Shown: positions 46,207 through 58,115 of the stretch, in pieces | How positions within the stretch are numbered: the stretch's first letter is position 1 | Layout of the letters: each line of letters begins with the position of its first letter | Origin: Bradyrhizobium sp. CCBAU 53351 | GTDB lineage: Bacteria > Pseudomonadota > Alphaproteobacteria > Rhizobiales > Xanthobacteraceae | Reading direction: 5' to 3' | NCBI RefSeq assembly: GCF_015291745.1 | Contig: NZ_CP030059.1 | Location: 5,235,501-5,299,500, forward strand | Length of the DNA stretch: 64,000 nucleotides | Translations under genes and position numbers: made by a program | The notes under the pieces: generated by a model | What the model was told of the DNA's origin: nothing | The model's database searches: none | What the model saw: the letters and a program-made list of their open reading frames with translations, nothing else

Positions 46207-47520
46207 GTGGCCCTAAGCCAGAAAGCGATGCATTATATACGCTTCGGCGTACTGATCTGGTTTCATTTACTCGTCAGTTGCCTAGCCCTGATTTTCGTTT
46301 CAGAGCTATATCCTCAATATCATGTCCATTTCCGCTGGGATGCTTTGCCTCAGGCGCTCGCGGTCATCGCGGGATACTATTTGCTATCAGCTGCCTTCAT
46401 TTCTTCTGAATTCAACTTCGGATATTTCATTGGCTTCTCTTTCTTCTCCATGATCGCGGGCTATCTTTGGCTGAATTGCTTTTCAGAATTTCAATACGAC
46501 CATCATATCGCGAGTATTTCGGCGTGCGCTTCCATAGTCGCCCTCCTTCTTCCGGCGCTATTTCTGAAGTCACCGATAAGACCATTTTGGACGCCTTCTC
46601 ATGCAGGATTTAGCAAAATTCTAGATTCGATACTATTGTTGTCAGGGATGACGCTTGTTGCCGGAGCAATGTACAATTTCGACGTCGCTCAACTGGTGCG
46701 TTTGATCAAATTAGATGCGGATATCTACCTCGCGCGAGAAACATTGAAGTTCCCAAAGCTCCTCGACTATCTTTTGGGAATCACAGCGACCGCGCTGCTT
46801 CCGTTCGCATTCGCCTGCTTTGTCGAACGCCGCAGAGGAGGACGGGCGGCTGCCGCCCTGAGCCTGCTATTTCTATTTTATCCTGTTACACTAAGCAAGA
46901 TTGCTCTTTTTAGCGCAGTCTGGATCGGTCTCATCGCTTTGTCAGCCCGGTTTATCGAAGCGCGATTACTAACTATCCTGTCTTTGCTGTGCCCCGTAGC
47001 GCTTGGTGTTTTTCTGATCGTCCTCAGGAAACTTGGGGTGCTGCAAGGGTCATTGGTTGGGTCGTACTTTGCGTTGATCAATTTCCGAATGATGACGTTT
47101 CCATCGCTGGCTATGGACTATTACAATGAGTTCTTTTCGAAGAACGAACTCACCCATTTCTGCCAAATTTCCTTCTTGAAAGCCTTTGCAAGCTGCCCTT
47201 ATCACGAACCGCTTGGAATCGTAATTTACAACGCTTTTGGAATTGGAGGATATTTCAACGCCTCGCTGTTTGCCACGGAGGGAATTGCGTCGGTCGGCCC
47301 TTGGTTCGCTCCGCTCGCAGCCTTTGCCGGCGGACTTGTGCTGGCATTGGGCAATCGCGTGTCGGCGGGACTGTCACCGCGTATGGTCCTGACGTCCGCG
47401 GCTCTGTTGCCGCAGATCTTCCTCAATGTGCCGTTGACGGTGGCGCTGGCGACCCACGGGGTCCTCGTACTGTTCCTGCTGTGGTACATCACGCCTCGGA
47501 CTTCCGTGCAGCATGAATGA
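46207..47520 (+). CDS. polytopic membrane protein, probable O-unit polymerase (Wzy-like)
   Basis: 437 residues starting at GTG 46207 (AGGA about 12 bp upstream), with about eleven hydrophobic helices. It has no strong motif, as is usual for Wzy. The loop with NELTHFCQISFLKAF then CPYHEPLGIVIYNAFGIGGY is typical of oligosaccharide-polymerase-type proteins, where an Arg and His in periplasmic loops matter. It is AT-richer than its neighbours (many ttt, att and tta codons), suggesting a foreign source. Wzx or other membrane proteins are possible alternatives. Confidence 0.6.
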   Translation: MALSQKAMHYIRFGVLIWFHLLVSCLALIFVSELYPQYHVHFRWDALPQALAVIAGYYLLSAAFISSEFNFGYFIGFSFFSMIAGYLWLNCFSEFQYDHHIASISACASIVALLLPALFLKSPIRPFWTPSHAGFSKILDSILLLSGMTLVAGAMYNFDVAQLVRLIKLDADIYLARETLKFPKLLDYLLGITATALLPFAFACFVERRRGGRAAAALSLLFLFYPVTLSKIALFSAVWIGLIALSARFIEARLLTILSLLCPVALGVFLIVLRKLGVLQGSLVGSYFALINFRMMTFPSLAMDYYNEFFSKNELTHFCQISFLKAFASCPYHEPLGIVIYNAFGIGGYFNASLFATEGIASVGPWFAPLAAFAGGLVLALGNRVSAGLSPRMVLTSAALLPQIFLNVPLTVALATHGVLVLFLLWYITPRTSVQHE

Positions 47521-47631
47521 ACGCTAGTGAATAGCGACGAATTGCACCGTCCTCGCCGGTTTTGATTCGCAGCATCAGTTCGTCTATACAATCAATTGCT
47601 ATCAACCACTCCGCTCAGACGCTACTTTCAG

Positions 47632-49164
47632 ATGCTGATTGTTTTCCGAGCCGACGCCGATCCCGCCACTGGAGGAGGTCACGTCATGCGCTGCCTGACG
47701 CTGGCTGCCGAAATGGAGCAACGTGGCGCCGACGTTCTATTCGTCTGCTCCGCAGCAACCGCCAGCACCGTGCCAGCGCTGGCGCGCTCGCGAATTGTTT
47801 GGTTCGAGGCCGATCAGCATGATTGGAGCGCAGCACTCTGGGACGGCACGTTTAACGGAAAGCGGATTGACCTAGTCGTTGTCGATTCCTATCGCCTCGG
47901 TGAAACATTCGAGCGCTCACTGCGCAAGCTTGGATCTCCGATCCTTGTAATAGACGACGCCCCCGCACGTCCTCATGATTGCGATCTTCTCGTGGACATG
48001 ACGCTGGGCCGGAGCGCCGATGCGTATTCCGGGTTGACTCCGCAGGGGTGCCGCGTGCTTGCCGGCGCGTCCTACACACTCCTGCGTTCCGAATTCGGAG
48101 AGCTTCGAGCTGCCTCTCTTGCACGGCGGGTCGGTGCATACGAGGCCAAGTCGATATTTGTCTCGCTGGGGCTCACCGATGTTGGAGGTCAGACGGCCAA
48201 CATCGCTCGATCCCTGATAGCGGCCAGAAACCTTTCGCGGATCGTCGTAGTAAGCGGTCCGGCCGCACGGTCCTTCGATGAACTCTCCGCACTGGCATCC
48301 CGGGATACCCGGATCGAGGTGCTTGTCGATCCCGACAACATCGCGGATCTGATGGTTTGCAGCGATGTCGCGATCGGAACACCCGGCACATCAAGTTGGG
48401 AACGGTGCTGCCTTGGCCTTCCAGCGATCCTCATTGTGGTCGCCGACAATCAGCGCGACAACGCTCGCGCACTCGAAGTGGCCGGCGCTGCGAAAATCGC
48501 CTCAATAGATTCCGAGGGACCTGATGCGGTTTTGCGAATCCTGCGTGAACTCGCCGTCCAGCCCGGCAAGCTGGAACAGATGTCGCGACAGGCAGCTGAC
48601 GTTTGCGACGGCAATGGTGCCCAGCGTGTCGGGACAGCTATCGACGAGTTCCTGCTGCCCGAGCGAAACGGGCTGCTGACGCTACGCCTAGCGACCATCG
48701 CCGACGCCCGTCGACTTTGGCTTTGGCGCAATGACCCCCGCGCTCGCGAAATGTTCGGCGATAGCCAGCCAGTGTCTTGGGATACTCACAAGGCGTGGTT
48801 CGAGGGCCATCTGACCGATCCAAACACGCGAATTTTTGTTGTCGGAGCCTTCGACAGACCTTGCGGCTACGTGCGTTTTCACGTCAAATTGACGGGGACG
48901 GCGACGGTCAGTATTGCAATGGCGCGAAACGTTCGCGGGCTGGGATACGGGACCGCAGCTCTTGTTTTGGCGTGCCGAGAGGCGTTTGAGCAGCGCTTTT
49001 GCGAGTGCATCGAGGCGCTGGTGAAGCGCGAGAACGTAGCCTCCCAGCAAGTCTTTCGTAAGAGCGGCTTCCTGCCTGTTGGCGAAGATGCCGATTTTTT
49101 CGTTTACCATCTGCACGCGCGGACAGACGCGCATGAAAGCCGGACCTCGGGACAAGCGGAATGA
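47632..49164 (+). CDS. PseG-type nucleotide-sugar hydrolase fused to a GNAT acetyltransferase
   Basis: About 510 residues from ATG 47632 (MLIVFRADADPATGGGHVMRC). Residues 1-340 are a GT-B-like PseG hydrolase: RADADPATGGGHVMRC and the C-terminal TPGTSSWERCCLGLPAI loop bind the nucleotide. Residues about 345-500 are a GNAT domain (LRLATIADARRLWLWRN...; acetyl-CoA loop RNVRGLGYGTAAL). In Campylobacter and Helicobacter these are separate proteins, PseG and PseH, acting on consecutive substrates: PseH acetylates the C4 amine, and PseG removes UDP. Fusion is logical and known in some bacteria. Confidence 0.88.
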   Translation: MLIVFRADADPATGGGHVMRCLTLAAEMEQRGADVLFVCSAATASTVPALARSRIVWFEADQHDWSAALWDGTFNGKRIDLVVVDSYRLGETFERSLRKLGSPILVIDDAPARPHDCDLLVDMTLGRSADAYSGLTPQGCRVLAGASYTLLRSEFGELRAASLARRVGAYEAKSIFVSLGLTDVGGQTANIARSLIAARNLSRIVVVSGPAARSFDELSALASRDTRIEVLVDPDNIADLMVCSDVAIGTPGTSSWERCCLGLPAILIVVADNQRDNARALEVAGAAKIASIDSEGPDAVLRILRELAVQPGKLEQMSRQAADVCDGNGAQRVGTAIDEFLLPERNGLLTLRLATIADARRLWLWRNDPRAREMFGDSQPVSWDTHKAWFEGHLTDPNTRIFVVGAFDRPCGYVRFHVKLTGTATVSIAMARNVRGLGYGTAALVLACREAFEQRFCECIEALVKRENVASQQVFRKSGFLPVGEDADFFVYHLHARTDAHESRTSGQAE

Positions 49165-49859
49165 CACGCTACATACTTGCGAGCCGGACCGTCTGGCCGA
49201 TCGACGAATTCCTGCGTCGTCGCAGCGAGCTGAGCGGGGAGTGGCTTCTGATGACGAGCGAAACAGACCTCACGACCGACGTTCTGCAACGATTTGACCC
49301 GCGCTACGTCTTCTTTCCACATTGGTCGTCCATCGTACCGAGAGCAATCCTCGATGCGCACGAGTGTGTCTGCTTTCACATGACCGACGTGCCCTTTGGA
49401 CGCGGAGGGAGTCCGCTACAGAACCTCGTCAGTCGGGGCATCAAGGAGACAAAACTTTCGGCCCTTCGCATGACCGAGCAACTCGACGCCGGGCCGGTCT
49501 ATGCCAAGCATCCGCTTGATCTGTCGGGCAGCGCTGACGAGATTTTTCGTCGCGCGGCCACTATTTCCCTCGACATCATGGCGTGGATGATTGCACACGA
49601 GCCATCGCCCGTTCAACAAACCGGCGAGCCGACGTTTTTTCCGCGCCGCAAGCCCGACCAGAGTGCGATTCCGATGAGCGGAAGTCTTGAATCGCTCTAC
49701 AATCACATTCGCATGCTTGATGCCGAGGGATATCCCCACGCGTTCGCAGATATTGGAGACTGGCGCGCAGAGTTCACGGGCGCTTCGTTGGAAGGCGATA
49801 CGGTGACCGCCAAAGTGAAGCTTCTGAACAATCTAAAAAAGGGTTATGAAGCCGGATGA
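49161..49859 (+). CDS. formyltransferase, likely sugar N-formyltransferase
   Basis: 232 residues, close to the single catalytic domain of methionyl-tRNA formyltransferase-type enzymes and shorter than tRNA formyltransferase (about 310). The family core is seen in VCFHMTDVPFGRGGSPLQNL, where a His/Asp pair replaces the usual HPS, and in KETKLSALRMTEQLDAGPVY. It overlaps the PseG-GNAT stop by 4 bp and the next gene by 4 bp. In this context it most likely puts a formyl group from formyl-THF on a sugar amine. Confidence 0.82.
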   Translation: MTRYILASRTVWPIDEFLRRRSELSGEWLLMTSETDLTTDVLQRFDPRYVFFPHWSSIVPRAILDAHECVCFHMTDVPFGRGGSPLQNLVSRGIKETKLSALRMTEQLDAGPVYAKHPLDLSGSADEIFRRAATISLDIMAWMIAHEPSPVQQTGEPTFFPRRKPDQSAIPMSGSLESLYNHIRMLDAEGYPHAFADIGDWRAEFTGASLEGDTVTAKVKLLNNLKKGYEAG

Positions 49860-50545
49860 CCCGCGGGCGTCGAACAATTCTGGTATGCGCAGCTCACCCC
49901 GACGACGAAATACTCGGGTGCGGAGGCACCATGGCGCGCCACGCCGATAGCGGCGACTCCGTGCATGTCGTCTTCGTCGCCGACGGAACTGGAGCAAGAA
50001 AATCCAGGGACGCCGAGCGTATGCTCACGGAACGACGCGAGGCCGCGATCAAGGCAGCAATTATCGTCGGCTGCGATCATCCACACTTTCTCGATTATCC
50101 TGATCAGCGACTGGATACGATCGGACTGCTCGACATCACGCAAAGCATCGAGGGTTTACTGTTAAGGATTCAACCTGACATCATTTTCACGCACCATGGG
50201 GATGACCTGAACGCTGACCACCGTATCGTCAGCGAAGCGACTATGACCGCGGTGCGACCGATACCTGGCCAGAAGGTTGTCGCTGTCTACGGTTTCGAGA
50301 CGCTGTCGAGCACGGAATGGGTTTTTCAGAGCCGAGGAACCGGATTTCGACCCAATCGTTTCGTGGGAATAGAGGCGACGCTTTCACGCAAGATCGACGC
50401 ATTGCGCGCCTATGATTTCGAAATGCGCGACTTTCCTCATCCGCGATCCTACGAGACGGCTGCCGCACTTGCAAAATTTCGCGGCTCGACGGTAGGTCTG
50501 GGAGCCGCGGAAGCCTTCACCGTGTTACGAGAAGTCGAGCCATGA
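49856..50545 (+). CDS. PIG-L family deacetylase
   Basis: 229 residues with the zinc motif AHPDDEILGCGG (His14, Asp-Asp-Glu following) and the second site FTHHGDDLNADHR. PIG-L/LmbE enzymes remove N-acetyl groups from GlcNAc-type substrates. It sits between the formyltransferase and PseI, with ATGA-type overlaps on both sides, consistent with deacetylating an amino sugar so that another acyl group can be added. Confidence 0.9.
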   Translation: MTRGRRTILVCAAHPDDEILGCGGTMARHADSGDSVHVVFVADGTGARKSRDAERMLTERREAAIKAAIIVGCDHPHFLDYPDQRLDTIGLLDITQSIEGLLLRIQPDIIFTHHGDDLNADHRIVSEATMTAVRPIPGQKVVAVYGFETLSSTEWVFQSRGTGFRPNRFVGIEATLSRKIDALRAYDFEMRDFPHPRSYETAAALAKFRGSTVGLGAAEAFTVLREVEP

Positions 50546-51597
50546 AACCAAGCCCGGAAATCAAAATCGCCGGACGCAAGATCGGACCTTGCCATCCACC
50601 TTACGTCATCGCTGAGCTGTCGGCCAATCACGGCGGACGCCTTGCGCGCGCCCTGGAGTTGATCGAGGCCGCAGCCGCAACTGGCGCAGACGCGATCAAG
50701 GTCCAGACCTACACGCCGGACACGATGACAATCCCGCACGACGGCCCGGACTTCCAAATCAAGGGAGGCCCGTGGGATGGCTACAAGCTACACCAACTCT
50801 ACAAGGAAGCTTACACCCCCTTCGAATGGCACGCCCAGATGTTCGCCAAGGCGCGCGAGATCGGGATCACGATCTTTTCGACACCCTTCGATGAAACTGC
50901 CGTCGACCTGCTCGCCAGCCTCGATGCCCCCGCCTACAAGATAGCCTCCTTCGAAGTCATCGACCTGCCGCTTATCAAGTGCGTCGCTCAGCGCGGCAAG
51001 CCCATGATCATCTCGACAGGTATGGCCAATCTGGGCGAGATTCAGGAAGCAGTCGAGGCGGCGCGAAGTAACGGCGCTACCGAAGTCGCTTTGCTTCACT
51101 GTACCAGCGCCTATCCTGCGCCGATCGAGGAAGCCAACGTTCGCACAGTTGCGCATCTCGGAGAAGCGTTCGGCGCCGTATCGGGTCTTTCCGATCACGC
51201 GCCCGGCTCCGCGGCCTGTGTCGCCTCAACCGTTCTGGGAGGCTCCATCATAGAGAAGCACTTCACGATATCGCGTGCCGACGGAGGGCCCGACGCTGCA
51301 TTTTCGCTCGAGCCGGACGAATTCAGGCAGCTAGTCGTTGATTGCAGGTCGGCATGGTCATCTCTTGGCAAGGTCGACTATAGCTTGGCACCCAGCGAGG
51401 CTGCTAACACTCGTTTCCGCCGGTCGATCTATGCAGTTAAACCGATCAAGGCTGGACAGCCGCTCACCCGCGATAATGTGCGCGCGATCAGGCCCGGCTT
51501 TGGCCTACCACCGAAGCACCTGCCCGAGATCATCGGACGCACGGCCGCGCGTGACATTGCCTATGGTGAGGCGTTAACCTGGTCTGCGATCGCCTGA
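50542..51597 (+). CDS. pseI: pseudaminic acid synthase
   Basis: 351 residues of the NeuB/PseI family. The TIM-barrel start is PPYVIAELSANHGG, followed by IKVQTYTPDTMT, and the PseI-type LYKEAYTPFEWHAQM. The C-terminal SAF domain (about 290-351) begins RRSIYAVKPIKAGQPLTRDN. It condenses phosphoenolpyruvate with a 2,4-diacetamido-2,4,6-trideoxy-altrose to form a 9-carbon acid. Legionaminic synthases are close relatives, so the exact stereochemistry is inferred. Confidence 0.92.
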   Translation: MKPSPEIKIAGRKIGPCHPPYVIAELSANHGGRLARALELIEAAAATGADAIKVQTYTPDTMTIPHDGPDFQIKGGPWDGYKLHQLYKEAYTPFEWHAQMFAKAREIGITIFSTPFDETAVDLLASLDAPAYKIASFEVIDLPLIKCVAQRGKPMIISTGMANLGEIQEAVEAARSNGATEVALLHCTSAYPAPIEEANVRTVAHLGEAFGAVSGLSDHAPGSAACVASTVLGGSIIEKHFTISRADGGPDAAFSLEPDEFRQLVVDCRSAWSSLGKVDYSLAPSEAANTRFRRSIYAVKPIKAGQPLTRDNVRAIRPGFGLPPKHLPEIIGRTAARDIAYGEALTWSAIA

Positions 51598-51645
51598 CCA
51601 CTCACCACTTTTCCCAAGAACCCCTCTGCGACTGCTGGAAAACGG

Positions 51646-52935
51646 ATGTCCCTTCGCTACCCCCAATCAGAAGAATTCCTCGAGCGCGCTCGAAGGACGA
51701 TCCCGCTCGGCGCGCAGACATTCTCCAAGAGTGTAACGCAATATCCTTTTGGCGTGTCACCCTACTTCGTTTCGCGCGGCAAGGGGTCTAAGATCTGGGA
51801 CATCGATGGCAACGAATATATCGATTTCATCAATGGCCTATGCTCGGTGACACTCGGCTATTCCGATCCCGACGTGAATGCGGCAGTGGCGGCACAGCTC
51901 GAGGACGGTACAATCTTCAGTTTATCGCACCCGCTCGAAACTGAAGTCGCCGAGCTTCTGTGCGACGTCGTGCCAAGCGCCGAAATGGTGCGATTCGGCA
52001 AGAACGGATCGGATGCCACCGCGGGCGCCATTCGCGTGGCGCGCGCGTTCACCCAGCGCGACCATGTGCTGGTCTGCGGCTATCACGGCTGGCAAGACTG
52101 GTACATTGGCTCGACTGCGCGGAACAAAGGTGTGCCGCAGGCAACGCGAGATCTTACTCACGGCTTCGCGTATAACGACCTGACCGCGCTCGAGAAGACG
52201 CTTGCCGAATACAAGGGCCACGTGGCAGCGGTTGTCATGGAGCCGATGAATGTTACAGCTCCCGCTCCAGGCTACCTCGAAGGTGTCAAAGCGCTAACGC
52301 ACGCTGCTGGCGCCTTGCTGGTTTTCGACGAGACCATCACTGGGTTTCGCTATGCGCTCGGCGGCGCGCAGGAGCTCTTCGGTGTCATTCCGGATATTAC
52401 AACGTTGGGTAAGGGCATCGCGAACGGGTTCCCCCTCTCGGCAGTGTGCGGCCGCCGAGACGTGATGCAACAAATGGAGGAAGTTTTCTTCTCTTTTACG
52501 ATGGGCGGCGAGACGCTCTCGCTCGCTGCGGCGAAAGCAACTATCGGCAAGTTAAAGCGTGAACCCGTCATTGCAACCATGAACAAGCGTGGCTCCCGCA
52601 TTCTCGCCGAGATACCGAAGCTGATCGACAAGCACGGCATAGGACACTTCGCCGCTGTCAGCGGGCATCCGACTTGGTCATTCCTGATCTTCAAGGATGT
52701 CGAAGGAACGAACGCCTTCGAGATTAAAACGCTTTGGATGCAGGAGATGATGGAGCGCGGGCTGCTGTCATTTGGGACCCACAACATCAGCTACTCGCAC
52801 ACAGAGTCTGATATCGATGCACTGCTGGCTGCCTATGAAGAGATTTTCCCGATCCTCCAACGGGCCGTGGACAGTGGCGCCATCCGTCAATATCTCAAAT
52901 GCGAGCCCTTGGAGCCGCTATTCCGCGTTCGATGA
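51646..52935 (+). CDS. class III aminotransferase, glutamate-1-semialdehyde aminomutase-like
   Basis: 429 residues. The PLP Lys is in TLGKGIANGFPLSAVCG, with the cofactor Asp in VFDETITGFRY and GKNGSDATAGAIRVAR near the phosphate. The fold is that of HemL, but this copy is outside haem genes and in an operon with pseI. Similar enzymes in surface-sugar clusters are thought to aminate a sugar or a small acid. Its stop overlaps the next gene by 4 bp. Confidence 0.85.
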   Translation: MSLRYPQSEEFLERARRTIPLGAQTFSKSVTQYPFGVSPYFVSRGKGSKIWDIDGNEYIDFINGLCSVTLGYSDPDVNAAVAAQLEDGTIFSLSHPLETEVAELLCDVVPSAEMVRFGKNGSDATAGAIRVARAFTQRDHVLVCGYHGWQDWYIGSTARNKGVPQATRDLTHGFAYNDLTALEKTLAEYKGHVAAVVMEPMNVTAPAPGYLEGVKALTHAAGALLVFDETITGFRYALGGAQELFGVIPDITTLGKGIANGFPLSAVCGRRDVMQQMEEVFFSFTMGGETLSLAAAKATIGKLKREPVIATMNKRGSRILAEIPKLIDKHGIGHFAAVSGHPTWSFLIFKDVEGTNAFEIKTLWMQEMMERGLLSFGTHNISYSHTESDIDALLAAYEEIFPILQRAVDSGAIRQYLKCEPLEPLFRVR

Positions 52936-53825
52936 TCACTATGCGTGATCCCCTCACAAACTCCGCTACTTCTAGAATCGGGCTTGGCACAGTACAATTC
53001 GGCACGAATTACGGCATATCGAATGCAACCGGGCAGGTTCCAGTGCCGGAGGTGGCAGCGATACTCCGTTCAGCGCGCGCAGCAGGAATTCGCGTGCTCG
53101 ATACAGCGGCCAGTTATGGCACCGCGGAGGAGGTGCTGGGCGCGGCGCTTGCGGACGACAAGGACTTTGCAATCGTAACCAAGGCGCTGCCGTTGAGCCA
53201 CGGTCTCGAAGAGATCGAGAATCGAGCGCGACGATCCCTTGATCTCCTTGGTCGGAAGTCCGCCGAAGCCATCCTGATTCACGCGGCGCGCGACCTCAGT
53301 GATAGCGAGGGACCGCGTCTTTGGGGGCTGCTGCAGCGGCTTCGCGATGAAGGCCTGTACAGACATATCGGTATCTCGGCTTATTTTGATGACAAACCGC
53401 TCGAGCTCGCACGGCGATACCAGCCCGACCTCATGCAGCTCCCCGTCAGCATTTTGGATCAGCGGCTGCGACGAAATGGGGAGCTCGCGCAAATAAAACA
53501 GCTAGGCATCGAGATTCATGTTCGATCGATTTTCTTGCAGGGCTTGGTCTTCATGAATCCCATGCGGCTGCCAGCGCGACTCGCCCACGCCGGCCCCGCA
53601 CTTGCGGCCACTCGGGCTCGCATCAAAGAGGCAGGCTTGCAGCCGATCGAGGCAGCAATCGGCTTCGCGCTCAAGCAGAACGAGATCGATGTCGCAGTCG
53701 TGGGTGTCACGAGCCGCGATGAACTCGCACAGCTCATCGCCGCATCCGCGAAGCGTCTGCCAGACTTTGATTGGGAAGCGTGTGCAATAAACGATTTGGT
53801 AACGCTCACTCCATCCCTCTGGTAA
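52932..53825 (+). CDS. aldo/keto reductase
   Basis: 297 residues from ATG 52932 in the ATGA overlap with the preceding stop; an in-frame start at 52899 would overlap more. A TIM barrel starts IGLGTVQFGTNYGISN; the catalytic Asp/Tyr/Lys/His set is present as DTAASYG, VTKALPL and LIHAARD. NADPH-dependent reductases of this type lie in many NeuB-containing clusters next to SpsF-like genes, where the carbonyl substrate is not established. Confidence 0.88.
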   Translation: MITMRDPLTNSATSRIGLGTVQFGTNYGISNATGQVPVPEVAAILRSARAAGIRVLDTAASYGTAEEVLGAALADDKDFAIVTKALPLSHGLEEIENRARRSLDLLGRKSAEAILIHAARDLSDSEGPRLWGLLQRLRDEGLYRHIGISAYFDDKPLELARRYQPDLMQLPVSILDQRLRRNGELAQIKQLGIEIHVRSIFLQGLVFMNPMRLPARLAHAGPALAATRARIKEAGLQPIEAAIGFALKQNEIDVAVVGVTSRDELAQLIAASAKRLPDFDWEACAINDLVTLTPSLW

Positions 53826-53838
53826 CCGGACAGGCCCG

Positions 53839-56770
<2,932 letters not shown>

Positions 56771-57485
56771 TGGAACTCGAAACCGCAGAACCATGCCGCA
56801 ACGACGGAAGTTCGTCTCCGAAATTGTTGCGAGCGATCATTGTTGGGAATTCACCATCCAATACGTCCGCCCGTTGGTCGCGGGGGCGGTATCGTTGCTG
56901 GCTGCCCTCTTGCCTTCGAGGTCCGGGCCCCGTCCGACCGACGCCGCAGTGGGCTATCGCAGGCTCAAGTCCTTTGCGGCCCTCCCACGGTCGAGCGCGC
57001 CTCAAAGACGTCGCAAAGCCGCGGTCGCGCAGGTCGCGAGCTCCTCGATTCATTCCGCAATACGCGACCAGTTCGTACGCACAAAGGCCTATCAGGGATG
57101 TGAGAATCGCGCAATTCCTGGCCAGAATTGCTAAGTGCTTCGAGCCAGCACCATGAGATGCATTGATAAGTCGCAATTGCCGAGATTTATGCCTGTCGTG
57201 ACACAGCTCTGGCCAAATCCAGCTATATCAGCGAAGCACGGAAAGCGTGCCCCTCAGAGCACCTAGGCTGCACAGCCCTTGATTGACTTTTGAAGAGTCA
57301 AGGCCTACTGCGGGCTTCACGGAACGCCACGAGCGGGGTCGCATAGACCTGCTCGATCTTTGGATTGGAGTAACGTCGACCAGCGAGCTGCGTGATTCGC
57401 GATGGACAGCTACTTTGGGACTGGCGCGGCCACCTCAGTTTGCACCCACATACGGCTGGTTGTCAGCACGGACGAGGAAGGCTCC
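56771..57485. other. intergenic stretch, nothing recognised
   Basis: 715 bp between pseC and hisH, large for a same-strand pair. Frames are open on both strands at 56733-57176, but none has a ribosome site or recognisable motif, and they overlap one another; a small lost gene is possible. A short dyad TTGACT-N7-AGTCAA lies at 57283-57301. AGGAAGG before 57486 is the hisH ribosome site. Confidence 0.45.
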
Positions 57486-58115
57486 ATGAGACAGGAGATT
57501 GGGCTCCTGAAATCACCGATCGGCAACTTGCAATCGGTCTATAACGCTCTTTATCACCTCGGGTTGGACCCCGTCTGGGTCGATGAGAATTTCCGGTCTT
57601 ACGATGACCTCAGCCATCTGATCGTGCCGGGTGTTGGCCATTTCGGAGCGGTGATGACCTATCTCAACGAGAGTGGTCTTTCGCACCGGATACGAAATTT
57701 CGCCTCGTCCGGCCGCCCCTTGCTCGGCATCTGCGTCGGAATGCAGGTGCTCGCCACTGTCGGAACCGAAGGCGGTGACACGCTTGGCCTGGGACTGATA
57801 GAAGCGCGCGTTGAGCGCCTGCCCGAAGGAGACGGCCTTACACTTCCCCACGTCGGCTGGAACAACGTCACATTGAACGCGGATCACCCGGTGTTTGCGG
57901 ACATCAAGCCGAACCGGGATTTCTACTTCGTCCATTCCTTCGGTGTGATGACGGCGAACGAGGCCGATAGCCTGGGGACCACGGTCTACGGACGCCGCTT
58001 CGCATCGATCATCGGTCGCGAAAATGTTTTGGGCTTTCAATTTCACCCCGAAAAGAGCCAGGCGAATGGGTTGAAGCTACTCGAGAATTTTTGCTTCTGG
58101 GACGGTCGATGTTGA
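57486..58115 (+). CDS. hisH: HisH-type glutamine amidotransferase subunit (surface-sugar paralogue)
   Basis: 209 residues from ATG 57486 with AGGAAGG upstream. Class I amidotransferase: nucleophile Cys83 in GICVGMQVL, and His-x-Glu near the C-terminus in QFHPEKSQ. In histidine synthesis HisH gives ammonia to HisF. Here, beside an amidotransferase of the WbpG/PseA family, it most likely provides ammonia for converting an N-acetyl to an acetamidino group. It overlaps hisF by 7 bp. Confidence 0.88.
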   Translation: MRQEIGLLKSPIGNLQSVYNALYHLGLDPVWVDENFRSYDDLSHLIVPGVGHFGAVMTYLNESGLSHRIRNFASSGRPLLGICVGMQVLATVGTEGGDTLGLGLIEARVERLPEGDGLTLPHVGWNNVTLNADHPVFADIKPNRDFYFVHSFGVMTANEADSLGTTVYGRRFASIIGRENVLGFQFHPEKSQANGLKLLENFCFWDGRC

